Shown here piece after piece: positions 34,058 to 45,800 of a DNA stretch of 64,000 nt (within the stretch, counting starts at the first letter, position 1; each line of letters starts with the position of its first letter). Both the position numbers and the translations under genes were made by a program. Origin of the DNA: Dokdonella_A sp963834755 (GTDB lineage Bacteria; Pseudomonadota; Gammaproteobacteria; Xanthomonadales; Rhodanobacteraceae); contig CAWICQ010000012.1 in NCBI GenBank assembly GCA_963834755.1, positions 868,001 to 932,000 of the forward strand, written 5' to 3'. The notes below the pieces were generated by a model. The model was not told where the DNA came from. It saw only the letters and a list, made by a program, of their open reading frames with translations, and did no database searches.

Positions 34058-34084
34058 TGTAAACGTTTACCGTAAACGTTTACA
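34058..34084. promoter_or_regulatory. Tandem LacI-family operators upstream of lacI
   Basis: Two LacI/CcpA-type half-palindrome sites abut: TGTAAACGTTTAC at 34058-34070 and GTAAACGTTTACA at 34072-34084. Together they form a larger palindrome centred between them. They lie about 35-60 bp before the LacI regulator gene, so autorepression is likely, and the same site type recurs at 48577-48590 between the GH1 and ABC-ATPase genes. Confidence 0.88.
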
Positions 34085-34119
34085 CCGGCGCCAGGACGCG
34101 CTTTCGATCGGGGGACGCC

Positions 34120-35159
34120 GTGTCGGTCACGATCAAAGATGTCGCTCGCGTCGCCGGCGTTTCGGTCGCCTCCGTCTCGCGCGCGCTCAATGGTCACGAA
34201 AGCGTCACCGAGCCAACGCGGCGGCGCATCATCGAAGCCGCCGGCGAGCTTGCGCTATGTGCCGCACGCGGCGGCGCGCAGCCTGATCACCGCGGCGCAC
34301 CGACATGGTCGGCGTGCTGCTGCCGGACCTCCACGGCGAATTCTTCTCCGAATTGATCCGCGGCATGGATTCGGCGGCGCGCGCGAGCGGCCGCCACCTG
34401 CTCGTTTCGAGCTCGCACGGTTCGGCGTCGGAGGCGGCGCAGGCGCTGCGCACTTTGCAAGGCCGCGTCGATGGGCTGCTCGTGATGTCGCCGCATAGCC
34501 GACACGAGCATGCTCGCGGCGAATCTGCCGGCGACGTGTGCCGACCGTTCTGGTCAACACGCGCATCGCCGCGGGCAGCTATCGCCGCGCTCGCGGTCGA
34601 CAATCACGGCGGCGCGACGCGCGATGGTGCGGCATCTCATCGACAGCGGCTATCGGCATATCGCATTCATCAGCGGGCCGGAACACAACTTCGATGCGGA
34701 CGAGCGCCTGCGCGGCTATCGCGACACGCTCGCGCGCCATCCGCGGAACGCGCGAGACGATCCTGCAAGGCGATTTCAGCGAAGCATCCGGCTATCGCGC
34801 GGGCCTCGACATCTGCGCGCGCGACGAGAAGCCCGACGCGATCTTCGCCGCCAACGACATGATGGCGCTCGGCTGCCTGTTCGCGCTGACCGAACACGGT
34901 CTGCGCGTTCCGGACGACATTGCGCTGGCCGGTTTCGACGACATTCCGATCGCGCGTTTCGTGACGCCGCCGCTGACCACCGTGCGCGTGCGCATCGCCG
35001 ATCTCGGACGCCGCGCATTCGAGCGCCTGGTCGCGCTGATCGACAAGGAAGGCGGCGTGCGAGCTTTCCACCGACCGGCTGCCGTGCGAGCTCGTTATCC
35101 GCCAATCCTGCGGCGCGCCCGCGCGCGCCGTCGGCCTCGCCGCCAGCGACACGAGTTAA
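34120..35159 (+). CDS. LacI family transcriptional regulator, interrupted by about eight frameshifts
   Basis: About 344 residues if eight one-base shifts are corrected. Start GTG 34120, then a LacI helix-turn-helix VTIKDVARVAGVSVASVSRALNGHESV. Across frames the periplasmic-binding-like core continues as MVGVLLPDLHGEFFSELIRG, MVRHLIDSGYRHIAFISGPEHN, PDAIFAANDMMALGCLFALT and LAGFDDIPIARFVTPPLTTV, ending LPCELVIRQSCGAP. I place shifts near 34251, 34292, 34497, 34537, 34583, 34616, 34746 and 35058; each is fixed by deleting one base. It should repress the glycan locus by binding the TGTAAACGTTTACA sites. Codon and residue quality between shifts is normal, so sequence error is the likeliest cause. 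Confidence 0.82.
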
Positions 35160-35212
35160 AGCAGCTCTTGCTCGAATAACCGCTTATTCATCAGACGTGT
35201 CCCGGGGAGTAA

Positions 35213-38191
35213 ATGCACATGCGTAAATTCCAACGTCGCCTCGTTTCTGCAAACCCAGACTGCTGGCGTGCGCGCTCGCCGGCTGCCTCGCGGCGACCGT
35301 GCCTCCGCTTTCGCCCAAAGCACCGGCGCGACGCTGCGCGGCGAAGCCGCGGGCGGCGCCGAAATCACCGCGACCAACACCGATACCGGACTCGTGCGCC
35401 GCGTGACCGCGGCGAGCGACGGCAGCTACACGATGGCCAACCTGCCGCCGGGCACGTACACCGTGCAGGACGCCGGGCGGCGCGTCGCGCACCGTGACGC
35501 TGAGCGTCGCGCAGACCGCCGAGCTCAATCTCGCCGCCGAGCACGCCGCCGAAGCCGCCGACGCTCGAAGGCGTGACGGTCACCGCGACTGACGCTGCCG
35601 GAAGTGAAAACCTCCGAAGTCGGCGGCACGGTGTCGACCAAGATCATCAACACGATTCCGCAGACGACGCGCAACTTCCTCGAGTTCGCGGACGTCATTC
35701 CGGGCGTCGCGTTCAGCCTCGATCCCGGCAACGGCACGACCAAGCTGCAGGGCGGCGCGCAGATCGGCGAGCGGCATCAACGTCTATATCGACGGCGTCG
35801 GCCAGAAGAACTACGTGCTGCAGAAGGCGGCATCACCGGCCAGGATTCGCTCGCGCGGCAATCCGTTTCCGCAGCTCGGCATCGGCGAATACAAGGTCAT
35901 CACGCAGAACTACAAGGCCGAGTACGACCAGCTGTCGAGCGCCGCGGTGACCGCGGTCACCAAATCCGGCACCAACGAATTCCACGGCGAAGTGTTCGGC
36001 ACCTACACCGGCGATGCCTGGCGCGCGATGACGCCGGCCGAGCACGGCGCCGGCGACAAGGTGCAGACGCAGGAGAAGGAATACGGCGCCGCGTTCGGCG
36101 GACCGATCATCAAGGACGCGATGCATTTCTTCTTCACCTACGAAGGCAAGGACTTCGTCACGCCGACGACCGTCGTCGAAGGCAACGCCGATCCGGGTCC
36201 GCTGCCGCCCGACGTCGCCGCGCAAACCGGGCCGACCAGCATTCCGTTCCACGAGGATCTCTACTTCGGCAAGCTCGACTATTCGCTGTCCGAGGCCGAT
36301 CTCGTTCGAGCTCACCGCACGCTACCGCGAGGAATCGCAGCGCGACAACGTCGGCGGCACGCAGGCGCCGCTCGTTCGGCAGCGACATCGTCAACAACGA
36401 GAAGCGCGCCGACCTGCGCTGGCTGCACACCGCGGATCGCTGGCAGAACGACGCGCACGTCACCTGGGAAGACACGACCTGGGGTCCGCGACCGGTCACC
36501 AACGGCAACGCGTTCATCTACGCTGACAAGCCGACAACGAAAACGTGCTGCTGCGAGATCGGCGCCGGCGCGAACTTCCAGAACAAGGGCCAGCAAGGTC
36601 CGGCGATCCAGGACGATTTCTCGTTCACCGATCTGCACTGGATGGGCGATCATCTGGTCAAGACCGGCATCAAGTACAAGGAGGTCAAACTCTCCACGCA
36701 GGAAATCAATCCCGCCAATCCGCAGTTCTTCTTCGACGTCGACGCCGAACGGCGCGAATCAGGATCCGTACAAGGCGTTCTTCGGCGTGCCGCTCGCCGG
36801 CGTCGGCAACGGCACGGCGGAATCGAAGAACAAGCAGTTCGGGCTTTATCTGCAGGACGACTGGCAGGTCAACGACAAGCTGACGCTGAATCTCGGCGTG
36901 CGCTGGGACTACGAGGAAACGCCGAGCTATCTCAACTACGTGACGCCGCCCGACGTCGTCTCCGCATTGCAATGGCTAGGATCGAACATCCATCAGACCT
37001 AGCGCAGACGCTGGCTGGGGTCAACATCAACGATTACATCTCGACCGGCAACAACCGCAATGCGCCGAAGGACGAGTGGCAGCCGCGCCTCGGCTTCTCG
37101 TACGACATGAACGGCGACGAGCAGCACGTGTTCTTCGGCGGCATCGGCCGCGCCTACGATCGCGACAGTTTCGACTACCTGCAGCTCGAGGAATCGAAAG
37201 CGACGTTCCCGTCGTACACGGTGTTCTTCAACTCGCCGAACGGCCAGCCGTGCGACACGACGCAGTCGAACTGCGTCGAACTGGGATCCGTCGTTCTACG
37301 ACATCAACGTGCTGCGCTCGCTGGTGAGCTCCGAACGGCGGCGGTCGCGAGATCGACCTGCTCAACAACAACCTCAAGGTGCCCTACTCCGATCAGTTCA
37401 GCATCGGCATGCGCAACCAGCTCGGCCAGTGGAACACGAGCGTGACGCTGTCGCGCATCGAGAGCCGTGACGGTTTCGCGTTCATTCTCGGCAACCGCCA
37501 AGCCGACGGCACGTTCTTCAATCCCGATGGCAGCCTCCCGTTCAATATGCCGATTCCGGGATTCGGCGCGCTGATCCTCGGCAAGAACGGCATCGAGACG
37601 AACGCCAATTCGGTGCTGTTCTCCGCCGAAAAGCCCTACACGAAGGATTCGGGCTGGGGCGTCACGATCGCCTACACGTACACGGATGCGGAGGAAAACC
37701 GCAAGTTCGGCGAGCACTACTCGCTCGATGAGCCCGACATCACCGACTATCCGTTCCTGACATCGTCGGGCGCGGCCAAGCATCGTCTCGTCGCGACCGG
37801 CATCATCGACGGTCCGTGGGGCATGACGTATTCATCGAAGCTGATCCTGCAGACGCCGATTCCGATCTCCGACATCGCGTGCTATGGCGGCCCGATGTGC
37901 ATTCCCGCCAACGCCGACACGCCCGGCACCGGACGCTTCATCGCCGGCGGCAAGATCTTCGGCGTGCGCGAGGTCGATTTCGCCGCGAACAAGGATTTCG
38001 ACCTCACCGGCCGGCGTCACGCTGTACATGCGGCTCGATCTCCTCAACGCGTTCAACTTCAAGAACTCTCGGACTTCAACACCAATTGGGGCTCGAACGG
38101 CGTATTCATGCCGATCGTGACCGCGAACACGACCGGAAACATGTACACGGTGCCGCGCACACTGAAGCTCACGATGGGCGTGCGCTGGTAA
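35213..38191 (+). CDS. TonB-dependent receptor with N-terminal carboxypeptidase-regulatory domain, many frameshifts
   Basis: About 980 residues after roughly 17 frame corrections. N-terminus MHMRKFQRRLVS leads into a signal-like stretch (AGCLAATVP, then SAFAQS). Residues about 40-115 form a CarboxypepD_reg-like domain (EITATNTDTGLVRRVTAASD, NLPPGTYTV). The plug follows (TTRNFLEFADVIPGVAFSLD, INVYIDGV, YKAEYDQLSSAAVTAVTKSG), then a 22-strand barrel with FHGEVFGTYTGDAWR, GLYLQDDWQVNDKLTLNLGV and LGFSYDMNGDEQHVFFGG, ending in VPRTLKLTMGVRW; the terminal W suits outer-membrane insertion. This Oar-like subgroup imports oligosaccharides using TonB. Downstream of lacI and upstream of glycoside hydrolases, it is the likely outer-membrane entry point. 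Confidence 0.82.
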
Positions 38192-38201
38192 TGCAAATCC
38201 G

Positions 38202-38234
38202 CGCTGCCCGGCGGGAACTTCCGGCCGGGCAGCG
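38202..38234 (+). terminator. Strong hairpin after the TonB receptor gene
   Basis: A perfect 11-bp stem CGCTGCCCGGC/GCCGGGCAGCG with an 11-base loop begins 11 bp after the receptor stop. There is no T-run after it, so it may be a Rho-assisted stop or a transcript-end stabiliser that lowers expression of the genes downstream relative to the receptor. Confidence 0.55.
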
Positions 38235-38284
38235 ATTCGAATGCTGGTCCCATTGAGAAGCCGGCCTGCGCGCGTCCCGTTAAC

Positions 38285-39827
38285 ATGGGCAGCACGATGA
38301 GCCTGCATGCCGTTCAGTTTCGTACAACCTTCGATCCGCTAGTGCACCTCCGCAGTCGATTCCCGCGACATCTTTTCGCCGCCCTTCTCGCCGCCGTTTT
38401 CCTCGTCGGCGCCTGCAGCCACCACGAAGCTGAACCGCCGCGCGCGGTCGTCACGCCGCTGCTCAAACCGCCGCTGACGCCGCTCTTCGACGATCTCGAG
38501 CACCGCACGTTCAACTACTTCTGGGACACCACCGATCCGGATACCGGGCTCGTTCCGGATCGGTATCCCTACACCGAGCCGTTTTCCAGCGTCGCCGCGA
38601 TCGGCTTCGGACTGACCGCCTACGGCATCGGCGTCGAGCGCGGCTACATCACGCGCGAGCAGGCCGCGCAGCGCACGCTCGCGACGCTGCGTTTCCTCGA
38701 AGGCGCGCCGCAAGGCTCGCGCACCGAAGGCATGAGCGGTTACCACGGATTTTTCTATCACTTTCTCGATCTCAAGACCGGCGCGCGCTACGCCGACTGG
38801 GTCGAGCTCTCGTCGGTCGATACCGCGCTGCTGCTCGGCGGCGTCTTGTTTTCGCAGTCGTACTTCGATCAAGACGACGAAGGACGAAGCCGAGATACGC
38901 CGGCTCGCCGACACGATCTATCGTCGCGTCGAATGGCCGTGGATGCAGGTGCGCGCGCCGCTGATCGCGATGGGCTGGTATCCGAAACGCGGCTACATCC
39001 CATACGACTGGCAGGGCTACAACGAAGGCATGCTGATCTACGTGCTCGCGCTCGGCTCGCCGACGCAGGGCGTCGGCACAGATGCCTGGACCGCATGGAC
39101 GAAGAGCTACACGCGCGCGTGGGGCACCTTCCAGCAGCAGGAATATCTCGGCTTCGCGCCGCTGTTCGGACATCAGTACTCGCACGTCTGGATCGATTTC
39201 CGCGACATCCAGGACGCCTACATGCGCTCGCGCGGATTCGATTATTTCGAGAACAGCCGCCGCGCGACCTACGCGCAGCGCGCTTATGCAATCGCCAATC
39301 CGATGGGCTGGAAACTCTACGGCGAAAACATCTGGGGACTCACCGCGAGCGACGGACCTTCGGCAACACAGCAGGATTACGCCGGCCAGTCGCGTGCGTT
39401 CCGCCATTATTCCGCGCGCGGCGCCGGGCTCGCCGATGCGTTCGACGACGGCACCATCGCACCGACCGCCGCGGCCGCGTCGTTGCCGTTCGCTCCGGAA
39501 ATCGTCATACCCGCGATCGAGGAAATGCACGATCAGCTCGGTGCGCAGATCTATTCGACGTACGGATTCTTCGATGCGTTCAATCCGAGCTTCACCTACG
39601 ACATCCCGCTCAAGAGCGGTCATCTCGTGCCGGGATTCGGCTGGGTCGCCGGCGACTACATCGGCATCGATCAGGGTCCTATCATCGCGATGATCGAAAA
39701 CTATCGCGACGATTTCGTCTGGAAGGTCATGCGCAAGAATCCCTACATCCGTCGCGGCCTGCAACGCGCGGGCTTCACCGGCGGCTGGCTGGAAGAACCC
39801 GCCAACGCCGTGGCCGCGAATCAATGA
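38285..39827 (+). CDS. Glucoamylase-family (PF10091-type, GH144-like) lipoprotein, one frameshift
   Basis: About 513 residues with one shift near 38880-38890 (one extra base in gaaggacgaagcc). N-terminus has a lipoprotein signal HLFAALLAAVFLVGAC, Cys in the lipobox. The (alpha/alpha)6 core is recognisable: FNYFWDTTDPDTGLVPDRYP, AAIGFGLTAYGIGVERGYIT, MSGYHGFFYHFLDLKTG, YDWQGYNEGMLIYVLALGSP, HQYSHVWIDFRDIQDAYM, ENIWGLTASDGPSATQQDYA, and near the end GIDQGPIIAMIENYRDDFVW. This family includes GH144 endo-beta-1,2-glucanases; substrate here is inferred, not shown. It overlaps (ATGA) the following binding-protein gene. Confidence 0.85.
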
Positions 39828-41105
39828 ATCGCGACCGACGCGCGCGCGGTTGCCGTGGGCACGACTCGGTGCGTTCGCGTTCGTCGCTCGTTCTCGCAGC
39901 GTGCGCTCGTTCCGGCGCCGGCGACGTCACCGTCATCAAGTTCTGGACGATCGGCCGCGAAGGCGAAGTCGTACGCACGCTGCTCGATGATTTCGAGCAC
40001 GCGCACCCGAACATTCGCGTCGAGGTCCAGCAGCTGCCGCTGACCGCCGCGCACGAAAAACTTCTGACCGCGTTCGCCGGCGATGCGTTGCCCGACATCG
40101 GCCAGCTCGGCAATACATGGATTCCCGAGCTCGCGACGCTCGGCGCGCTCGAGCCTCTGCAGCCTTACGTCGACGCGTCGATCGGCAGTGCCGCACGACG
40201 ACTATTTCGCCGGCATCTGGGACACCAACGTCATCGACGGAAGTTTGTACGGCGTTCCGTGGTACATCGATACGCGCCTGCTTTTTTATCGCAAGGACCT
40301 GCTCGCGCGCGCCGGATTTCCCGAGCCGCCGCGCGACTGGTCCGAATGGACGCGCGCACTCGCCGCCGTGAAGGCGAACGCGGGCGCCGGCAACTACGCG
40401 ATCTTCCTGCCACTCAACGAATTCGAGCCGCTGCTGAATCTCGCCGTGCAGGAACCCGATCCGCTGCTGCGCGACAACGACACGCGCGGCAATTTCGAAA
40501 GTCCCGGGTTCCGCCGCGCGTTCGACTTCTACGTCGACATGTTCCGGCGCGGCTGGGCGCCGCCGATGAGCAACACCGAAATCTCGAACGTCTGGGACGA
40601 GTTCGCGCGAGGCTTCTACACGTTCTACATCACGGGACCGTGGAACGTCGGCGAATTCAGCCGCCGTCTGCCGGCCGACACTCCAGAACGACTGGGCCAC
40701 TGCGCCGCTGCCCGGACCCGACGGCCCCGGCGCGGCGATCGGCGGCGGCAGCAGCCTCGTCATATTCTCGAGCTCGCCGCACAAGCACGAGGTCTGGCAG
40801 CTGATCGAGTTCCTGTCCGCGCCGGAACAGCAGGTTCGCTTCCACGCGTTGTGCGGCGATCTGCCGCCGCGCCGCAGCGCGTGGAACGATCCCGAGCTGG
40901 CCAACGACGATTCACGCGAAGGCGTTCCGCGATCAGCTCGAACGCGTCAAGCCGACGCCGAAAGTTCCCGAGTGGGAGCGCATCGCGCAGGAGATGCGCC
41001 TCGCTTCGGAGCGCGCGATCCGCGGCGGCGAAACGACTGACGCGGTGCTGCGCGAGCTCGACGCGCGCGCCGATACGATCCTCGAGAAGCGCCGCTGGAT
41101 GTTGA
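39824..41105 (+). CDS. ABC transporter sugar-binding lipoprotein, about five frameshifts
   Basis: About 425 residues once corrected. Start ATG 39824 overlaps the glycosidase stop. A signal with a lipobox near LVLAAC (frame changes nearby) leads to the solute-binding protein fold: TVIKFWTIGREGEVVRTLLD, FEHAHPNIRVEVQQLPLTAA, LPDIGQLGNTWIPELATLGA, GVPWYIDTRLLFYRKDLLAR, PRDWSEWTRALAAVKANAGA, GFYTFYITGPWNVGEFSRRL. Shifts near 40192, 40683, 40922 and 41102. The 3' end, EKRRWM, runs without a clean stop into the permease; one base removed near 41102 gives TGA at about 41105. It captures oligosaccharides for the two permeases that follow. Confidence 0.82.
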
Positions 41106-41122
41106 CGACGGCCGTCGACCCG

Positions 41123-42002
41123 ATGAACGAGCAGCGCGCCGCATGGACGTTCGTCGCGCCTTCGCTGCTCGTCATCGGCGGATTCTTCCTCGTGCCCGTG
41201 CTCGCCGCGTTCGCGCTGAGCCTGACCGACTTCGATCTCTACGCGCTCGCGGATCTTCGCAATCTCCGCTTCGTCGGGCTCGGCAACTACATCGACATCC
41301 TGAATACGCCGCTGTTCTGGAAATCGCTCGGCAACACGTTCTATTTCGTCGCTGGTCGGCGTGCCGCTCTCGATCGCGGTGTCGCTCGGCGCAGCGTTGC
41401 TGCTCGATTCGAAGCTCGCGCGATTCAAGGGCTTCTTCCGCACCGCGCTGTTCGCGCCGGTGGTGACGACGGTCGTCGCCGTCGCCGTGATCTGGCGCTA
41501 TCTCTTCCACACGCGCTACGGCTTGATCAACTACGCGCTCGCGAAATTCGGCATCGCACCGATCGACTGGCTCGGCGATCCGCACTGGTCGATGCCGGCG
41601 ATCATCCTGTTCGCGGTCTGGAAGAACTTCGGCTACAACATGATCATCCTGCTCGCCGCGTTGCAGGGCATTCCGCGCGATCTCTACGAAGCGGCGCACA
41701 TCGACGGCGCGTCGATGCTGCAGCGCCTGCGCCACATCACGCTGCCGATGCTGCGTCCGGCACTGTTGCTGGTCGCGATCATCACCGTGTCGGGTTATTT
41801 CCAGCTGTTCGCCGAACCGTACGTGATGACGCAGGGCAATCCGCTGCAGAGCACGGTCAGCGTTCTGTATTTCATGTATCAGGAAGGCTTTACCTGGTGG
41901 AGCCTCGGGCGCGCGTCGGCGATCGCATTCCTTCTGTTCGCGCTGATTCTCGCCGCCACGTTGCTTCTGCTGCGCTGGGGCCGACGCGGAGAAACCGCAT
42001 GA
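41123..42002 (+). CDS. Carbohydrate ABC transporter permease 1 (MalF-like), one frameshift
   Basis: About 293 residues with one shift near 41350. Start ATG 41123 (MNEQRAAWTFVAPSLLVIGG). Six membrane segments are visible: LVIGGFFLVPVLAAFALSLT, SLGNTFYFV, FFRTALFAPVVTTVVAVAVI, ILFAVWKNFGYNMIILLAAL, LLLVAIITVSGYFQLFAEPY and LLFALILAATLLLLRW. The EAA loop that contacts the ATPase is LYEAAHIDGASMLQRLRHIT followed by LPMLRP. ATGA overlaps the next permease. Works with binding protein, permease 2 and the ATPase at 48.7 kb, which lies downstream apart from the operon. Confidence 0.9.
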
Positions 42003-42831
42003 ACGAGGCTTCGCGCGGACAGTGGCTGCTGGCGAACGGCCTGCTCGTGCTGCTCGACATTCTTCGCGCTGTTTCCGCTGTTGTGGATGCTGTCGGTGTC
42101 GTTCATGCAGCCCGGCGAAGCGAGCTCGCTGCCGCCGCCGCTGCTGCCGAAGAGCGCGACGCTCGCCAACTATCGCGAACTGTTCGAGCGCGCGGGCATG
42201 GGCCGCTATCTTGCCAACAGCCTCCTGGTCGCGACCGCGATCACGCTGCTATCGCTGCGTTTTCAATCTCGCCGCCGGCTACGCGTTCGCAAAGTTGCGC
42301 TTTGCCGGCCGCGATCGCGTATTCCAGACCATGCTCGGCGGCGTTGGTCATCCCGGCGCAGGTCGCGATGATTCCGCTGTTCCTGATCATGAAATGGCTG
42401 CATCTCGTCAACAGCTACGGCGGCGTGATCGTGCCGGCGATGGCGACCGTGTTCGGCATCTTCCTCGTGCGCCAATACGCGCGCTCGATTCCCGACGAAT
42501 TGCTCGAAGCCGCGCGCATCGACGGCGCCGGAGAATGGCGCATCTTCGCGACGATCGTGCTTGCCGCTGCTGAAACCGATCGTCGTCACGCTCGCGATCT
42601 TCACGTTCCTCGCGAGCTGGAACGATTTCATGTGGCCGCTGATCGTGCTGAGCGATCAGGCCTGGCAGACCGCGCCGGTCGCGCTCGCAGCGCTCTCGCG
42701 CGAGCACGTGCAGGACAACGAGCTGATGATGGCGGGATCCGTCGTCACCGTGCTGCCGGTGCTTGCTGTTGTTCCTCGCGCTGCAGCGCCACTACCTGCA
42801 GGGCCTGCTGCTCGGGAGCGTCAAGGGTTGA
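41999..42831 (+). CDS. Carbohydrate ABC transporter permease 2 (MalG-like), about five frameshifts
   Basis: About 276 residues after corrections near 42062, 42258, 42345, 42565 and 42770 (several read CTTG where CTG is expected). Recognisable pieces: LFPLLWMLSVSFMQPGEASS, LPPPLLPKSATLANYRELFE, YLANSLLVATAITLLSL, VFNLAAGYAFAKLRFAGRD, IPAQVAMIPLFLIMKWLHLV, NSYGGVIVPAMATVFGIFLV, then EAA loop LLEAARIDGAGEWRIFATIVLP and FTFLASWNDFMWPLIVLSD. Ends LQGLLLGSVKG at TGA 42829-42831. ATGA overlap with permease 1. Confidence 0.88.
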
Positions 42832-42839
42832 GCGCGCAT

Positions 42840-45800
42840 GTGCGATTCGCCGCGTTTCTTGCGCTCGCCTGCACGGTCCTTCGCGCCGAGCGTTTCATTC
42901 GCGCAATCGGCACCGCGAACGCTCGACGATTTCGGCGATCGCTTCGCGCATGGACCGCGGCCGCGTCGGATCAGGTCAGCGCGAGCCTGCGCAAGACCGA
43001 CGGCGCGAACGGCGCAGCACTCTGCCTCGATTTCGATTTCCACGGCGTGTCCGGTTACGCCGCGATGCGTCGCCCGCTGCACATCGACTATCCCGACAAC
43101 TATGAGTTCGATGTCCGCGTGCGCGGCAGCGGGCCCGACAACGCATTTCAGTTCAAGCTCGCCGACGCGAAAAACGAAAACGTGTGGTGGGTCAACCGCG
43201 CCGATTTCGCATTTCCGCGCGAATGGACCGAGCAGCGTTTCAAGAAACGCCAGATCGGCTTCGCCTGGGGTCCGATCGCGGATCGCACGCTGCGCAGCAG
43301 CGAGTCGATCGAGTTCACGATTTACGCCGTCAACGGCGGTCGCGGCGAGGTTTGCTTCGATCAGCTCGTTTTTCGCGAACGACCGCCGCCGCCCGCGGTG
43401 CTGCCGAAGCCGCTCGCGCAGGCTTCATCGTCGCTCGCCGGAGCGCCCGCATCGAATGCCATCGACGGCGATCTCGCGACGGCCTGGCGCAGCGATCCGG
43501 CGCGCGGCGCCGAGCAGTCGCTGATCATCGATCTCGGCATCGAGCGCGAATTCGGCGGTCTCGTGCTGCATTGGCACGACGACGCGTTCGCATCGCAATA
43601 CGACATCGCGCTTTCCGATGACGCGCGCGACTGGCGCAGCGTGCGCCGCGTGACCGCCGGCAACGGCGGCGTCGATCCGCTTGTATCTCCCGGAATCCGA
43701 AGCGCGCTACATTCGCGTGGCGCTGCACGGCAAGCAAGCCGGGCTATGCGCTCGACGAAATCGAAATCAAGGACCTTGCGTTCGGCGCGTCGGCGAACGC
43801 GTTCTTCTCTGAGCTCGCGAAATCGGCGCCGCGCGGCTGGTATCCGCGCGGCTTCTACAACGAGCAGACGTACTGGACGATCGTCGGCATCGACGGCGGG
43901 CATGAAACCGGCCTCTTTTCCGAAGACGGCGCGCTCGAAGTCGCGCGCGGCGGATTCTCGATCGCGCCGATCATCGTCGACGCGCGACGGCCATCTCACG
44001 ACCTGGGCCGACGCCACGATCTCGCATTCGCTCGCCGACGGTTACCTGCCGATTCCGAGCGTCGCCTGGCAGACCGCGCAACTTCGCCTGACGATCACCG
44101 CATTCGCCGCGGGACGGCGCGGCGCGTCGGAACTGCTCGCGCAATATGTTCTGGAGAACACGACGGACGCAGCCGCGCGACGTCACGCTCGCACTCGTCG
44201 CGCAGCCGTTTCAGGTCAATCCGGCCGTGCAGTTCCTCAACACGCCCGGCGGTGTCAGCCCGATCCACGATCTTGCGATCGATGGCGCGAACGCTTTCGG
44301 TCGACGGCAAGCCACGCGTGTTCGCGCTCGCGGCGCCGGATATTGCGGTCGGCTCGCCATTCGATTCTGGTCTTGCGGTCGAGCATCTCGCGGCAACCGC
44401 TCGTCTCGCCGGCACGGCCAACGAAGTCATCCCGACGCGCGCCGTACACGACGAAACGGGACTCGCATCCGGCGCGCTGCTCTACCGGCTATCGCTCGCG
44501 CCGCATGCTGGCGTAACGTTCGGGTCTCGCGATTCCGCTCGACGGAACGCCGCAAAGGCCTGCGCCCATGTCGCGCAACGCGATTCCGAAATGGCTGGAG
44601 ACGCAGCGCGACGAAGTGGCGCGCACATGGCGCGATGCGCTGAATCGCGTCGCCATCAGCGCGCCGGCCGCAGCGCAGCCGATCGTCGACACGCTGCGCA
44701 CGGCGCTCGCGGACATCCTGATCAGCCGCGACGGCGCAGCGCTGCGCCCGGGCACGCGTTCGTACGCGCGCTCGTGGATCCGCGATGGCGCGATGATGTC
44801 GGCCGCGCTCCTGCGACTCGGGCACGAGGACGCCGCGCGCGAATATCTCGCCTGGTACGCGCCCTATCAGTTCAAGAATGGCAAGGTGCCTTGCTGCGTC
44901 GATGCGCGCGGTTCGGACCCGGTGCCGGAAAACGACAGCCACGGTGAGCTCATCTATCTCGCCGATCAGGTCTATCGCTACACCGGCGACCGCGCGCTGC
45001 TCGAATCGACGTGGCCGCATGTCGACGCCGCGGTGCGGTACATGGACGAGCTTCGCGCGAGCGAGCGCACCGACGCGAATCGCAGCGGCGATCGCCGCGC
45101 GTTCTACGGATTGATGCCCGCGTCGATCAGCCATGAAGGCTATTCGGCCAAGCCGATGCATTCGTACTGGGACGATTTCTGGTCGCTTGTCGGCTACAAG
45201 GATGCCGCACGAATCGCCGAGTCGCTCGGAAAGAATGATGCGGCCGCGCGCATCGCACACTCGCGCGACGAGTTCCGCACAGATCTCTACGCGTCGATAC
45301 GCCAAACCGTTGCCGATCATCACATCGACTATCTGCCCGGCTGTGCCGAGCTCGGCGACTTCGATGCAACGTCGACGACGATTGCCCTTTCCCCCGGCGG
45401 TGAGCAGTCCAATCTGCCACAGGATCTTCTCAACGCCACGTTCGAGCGCTACTGGAACGAGTTCGCGCAGCGCCGCGACGGCATCACGCCTTGGAAGGAT
45501 TACACGCCTTACGAATGGCGCACGGTCGCCACTTTCGCTCGGCTCGGGTGGCGCGACCGCGCGCAGCAGGCCATCGATTTCTTCATGCGCGATCGCCGTC
45601 CTGCCGAATGGAATCAATGGGCGGAAGTCGTCGGTCGCGATCCGCGCGAATCGCGTTTCGTCGGCGACATGCCGCACGGCTGGGTCGCGTCGGATTTCAT
45701 CCGGTCGATCCTCGATCTTTTTGCGTACGTACGCGAATCCGATGCGTCACTCGTGATCGCGGCGGGCATTCCGGACGCGTGGCTGGATGGCAACGGCGTG

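Larger units (their letters stand above)
33619..34119. other. Intergenic region between merC and lacI: two regulatory elements, no gene
   Basis: 501 bp between divergent units. It carries the Zur-like box (33726-33738) near merC and the tandem LacI operators (34058-34084) before lacI. A plus-strand frame at 33762-33989 does not look like a protein. AT content rises at 33715-33745, consistent with a promoter or operator. Confidence 0.6.

Noticed and set aside
34250..44526. Programmed frameshifting across the glycan locus
   Set aside because: The sites share no common slippery sequence or structure, and dozens of shifts per operon are not credible biologically; sequence error explains them better.
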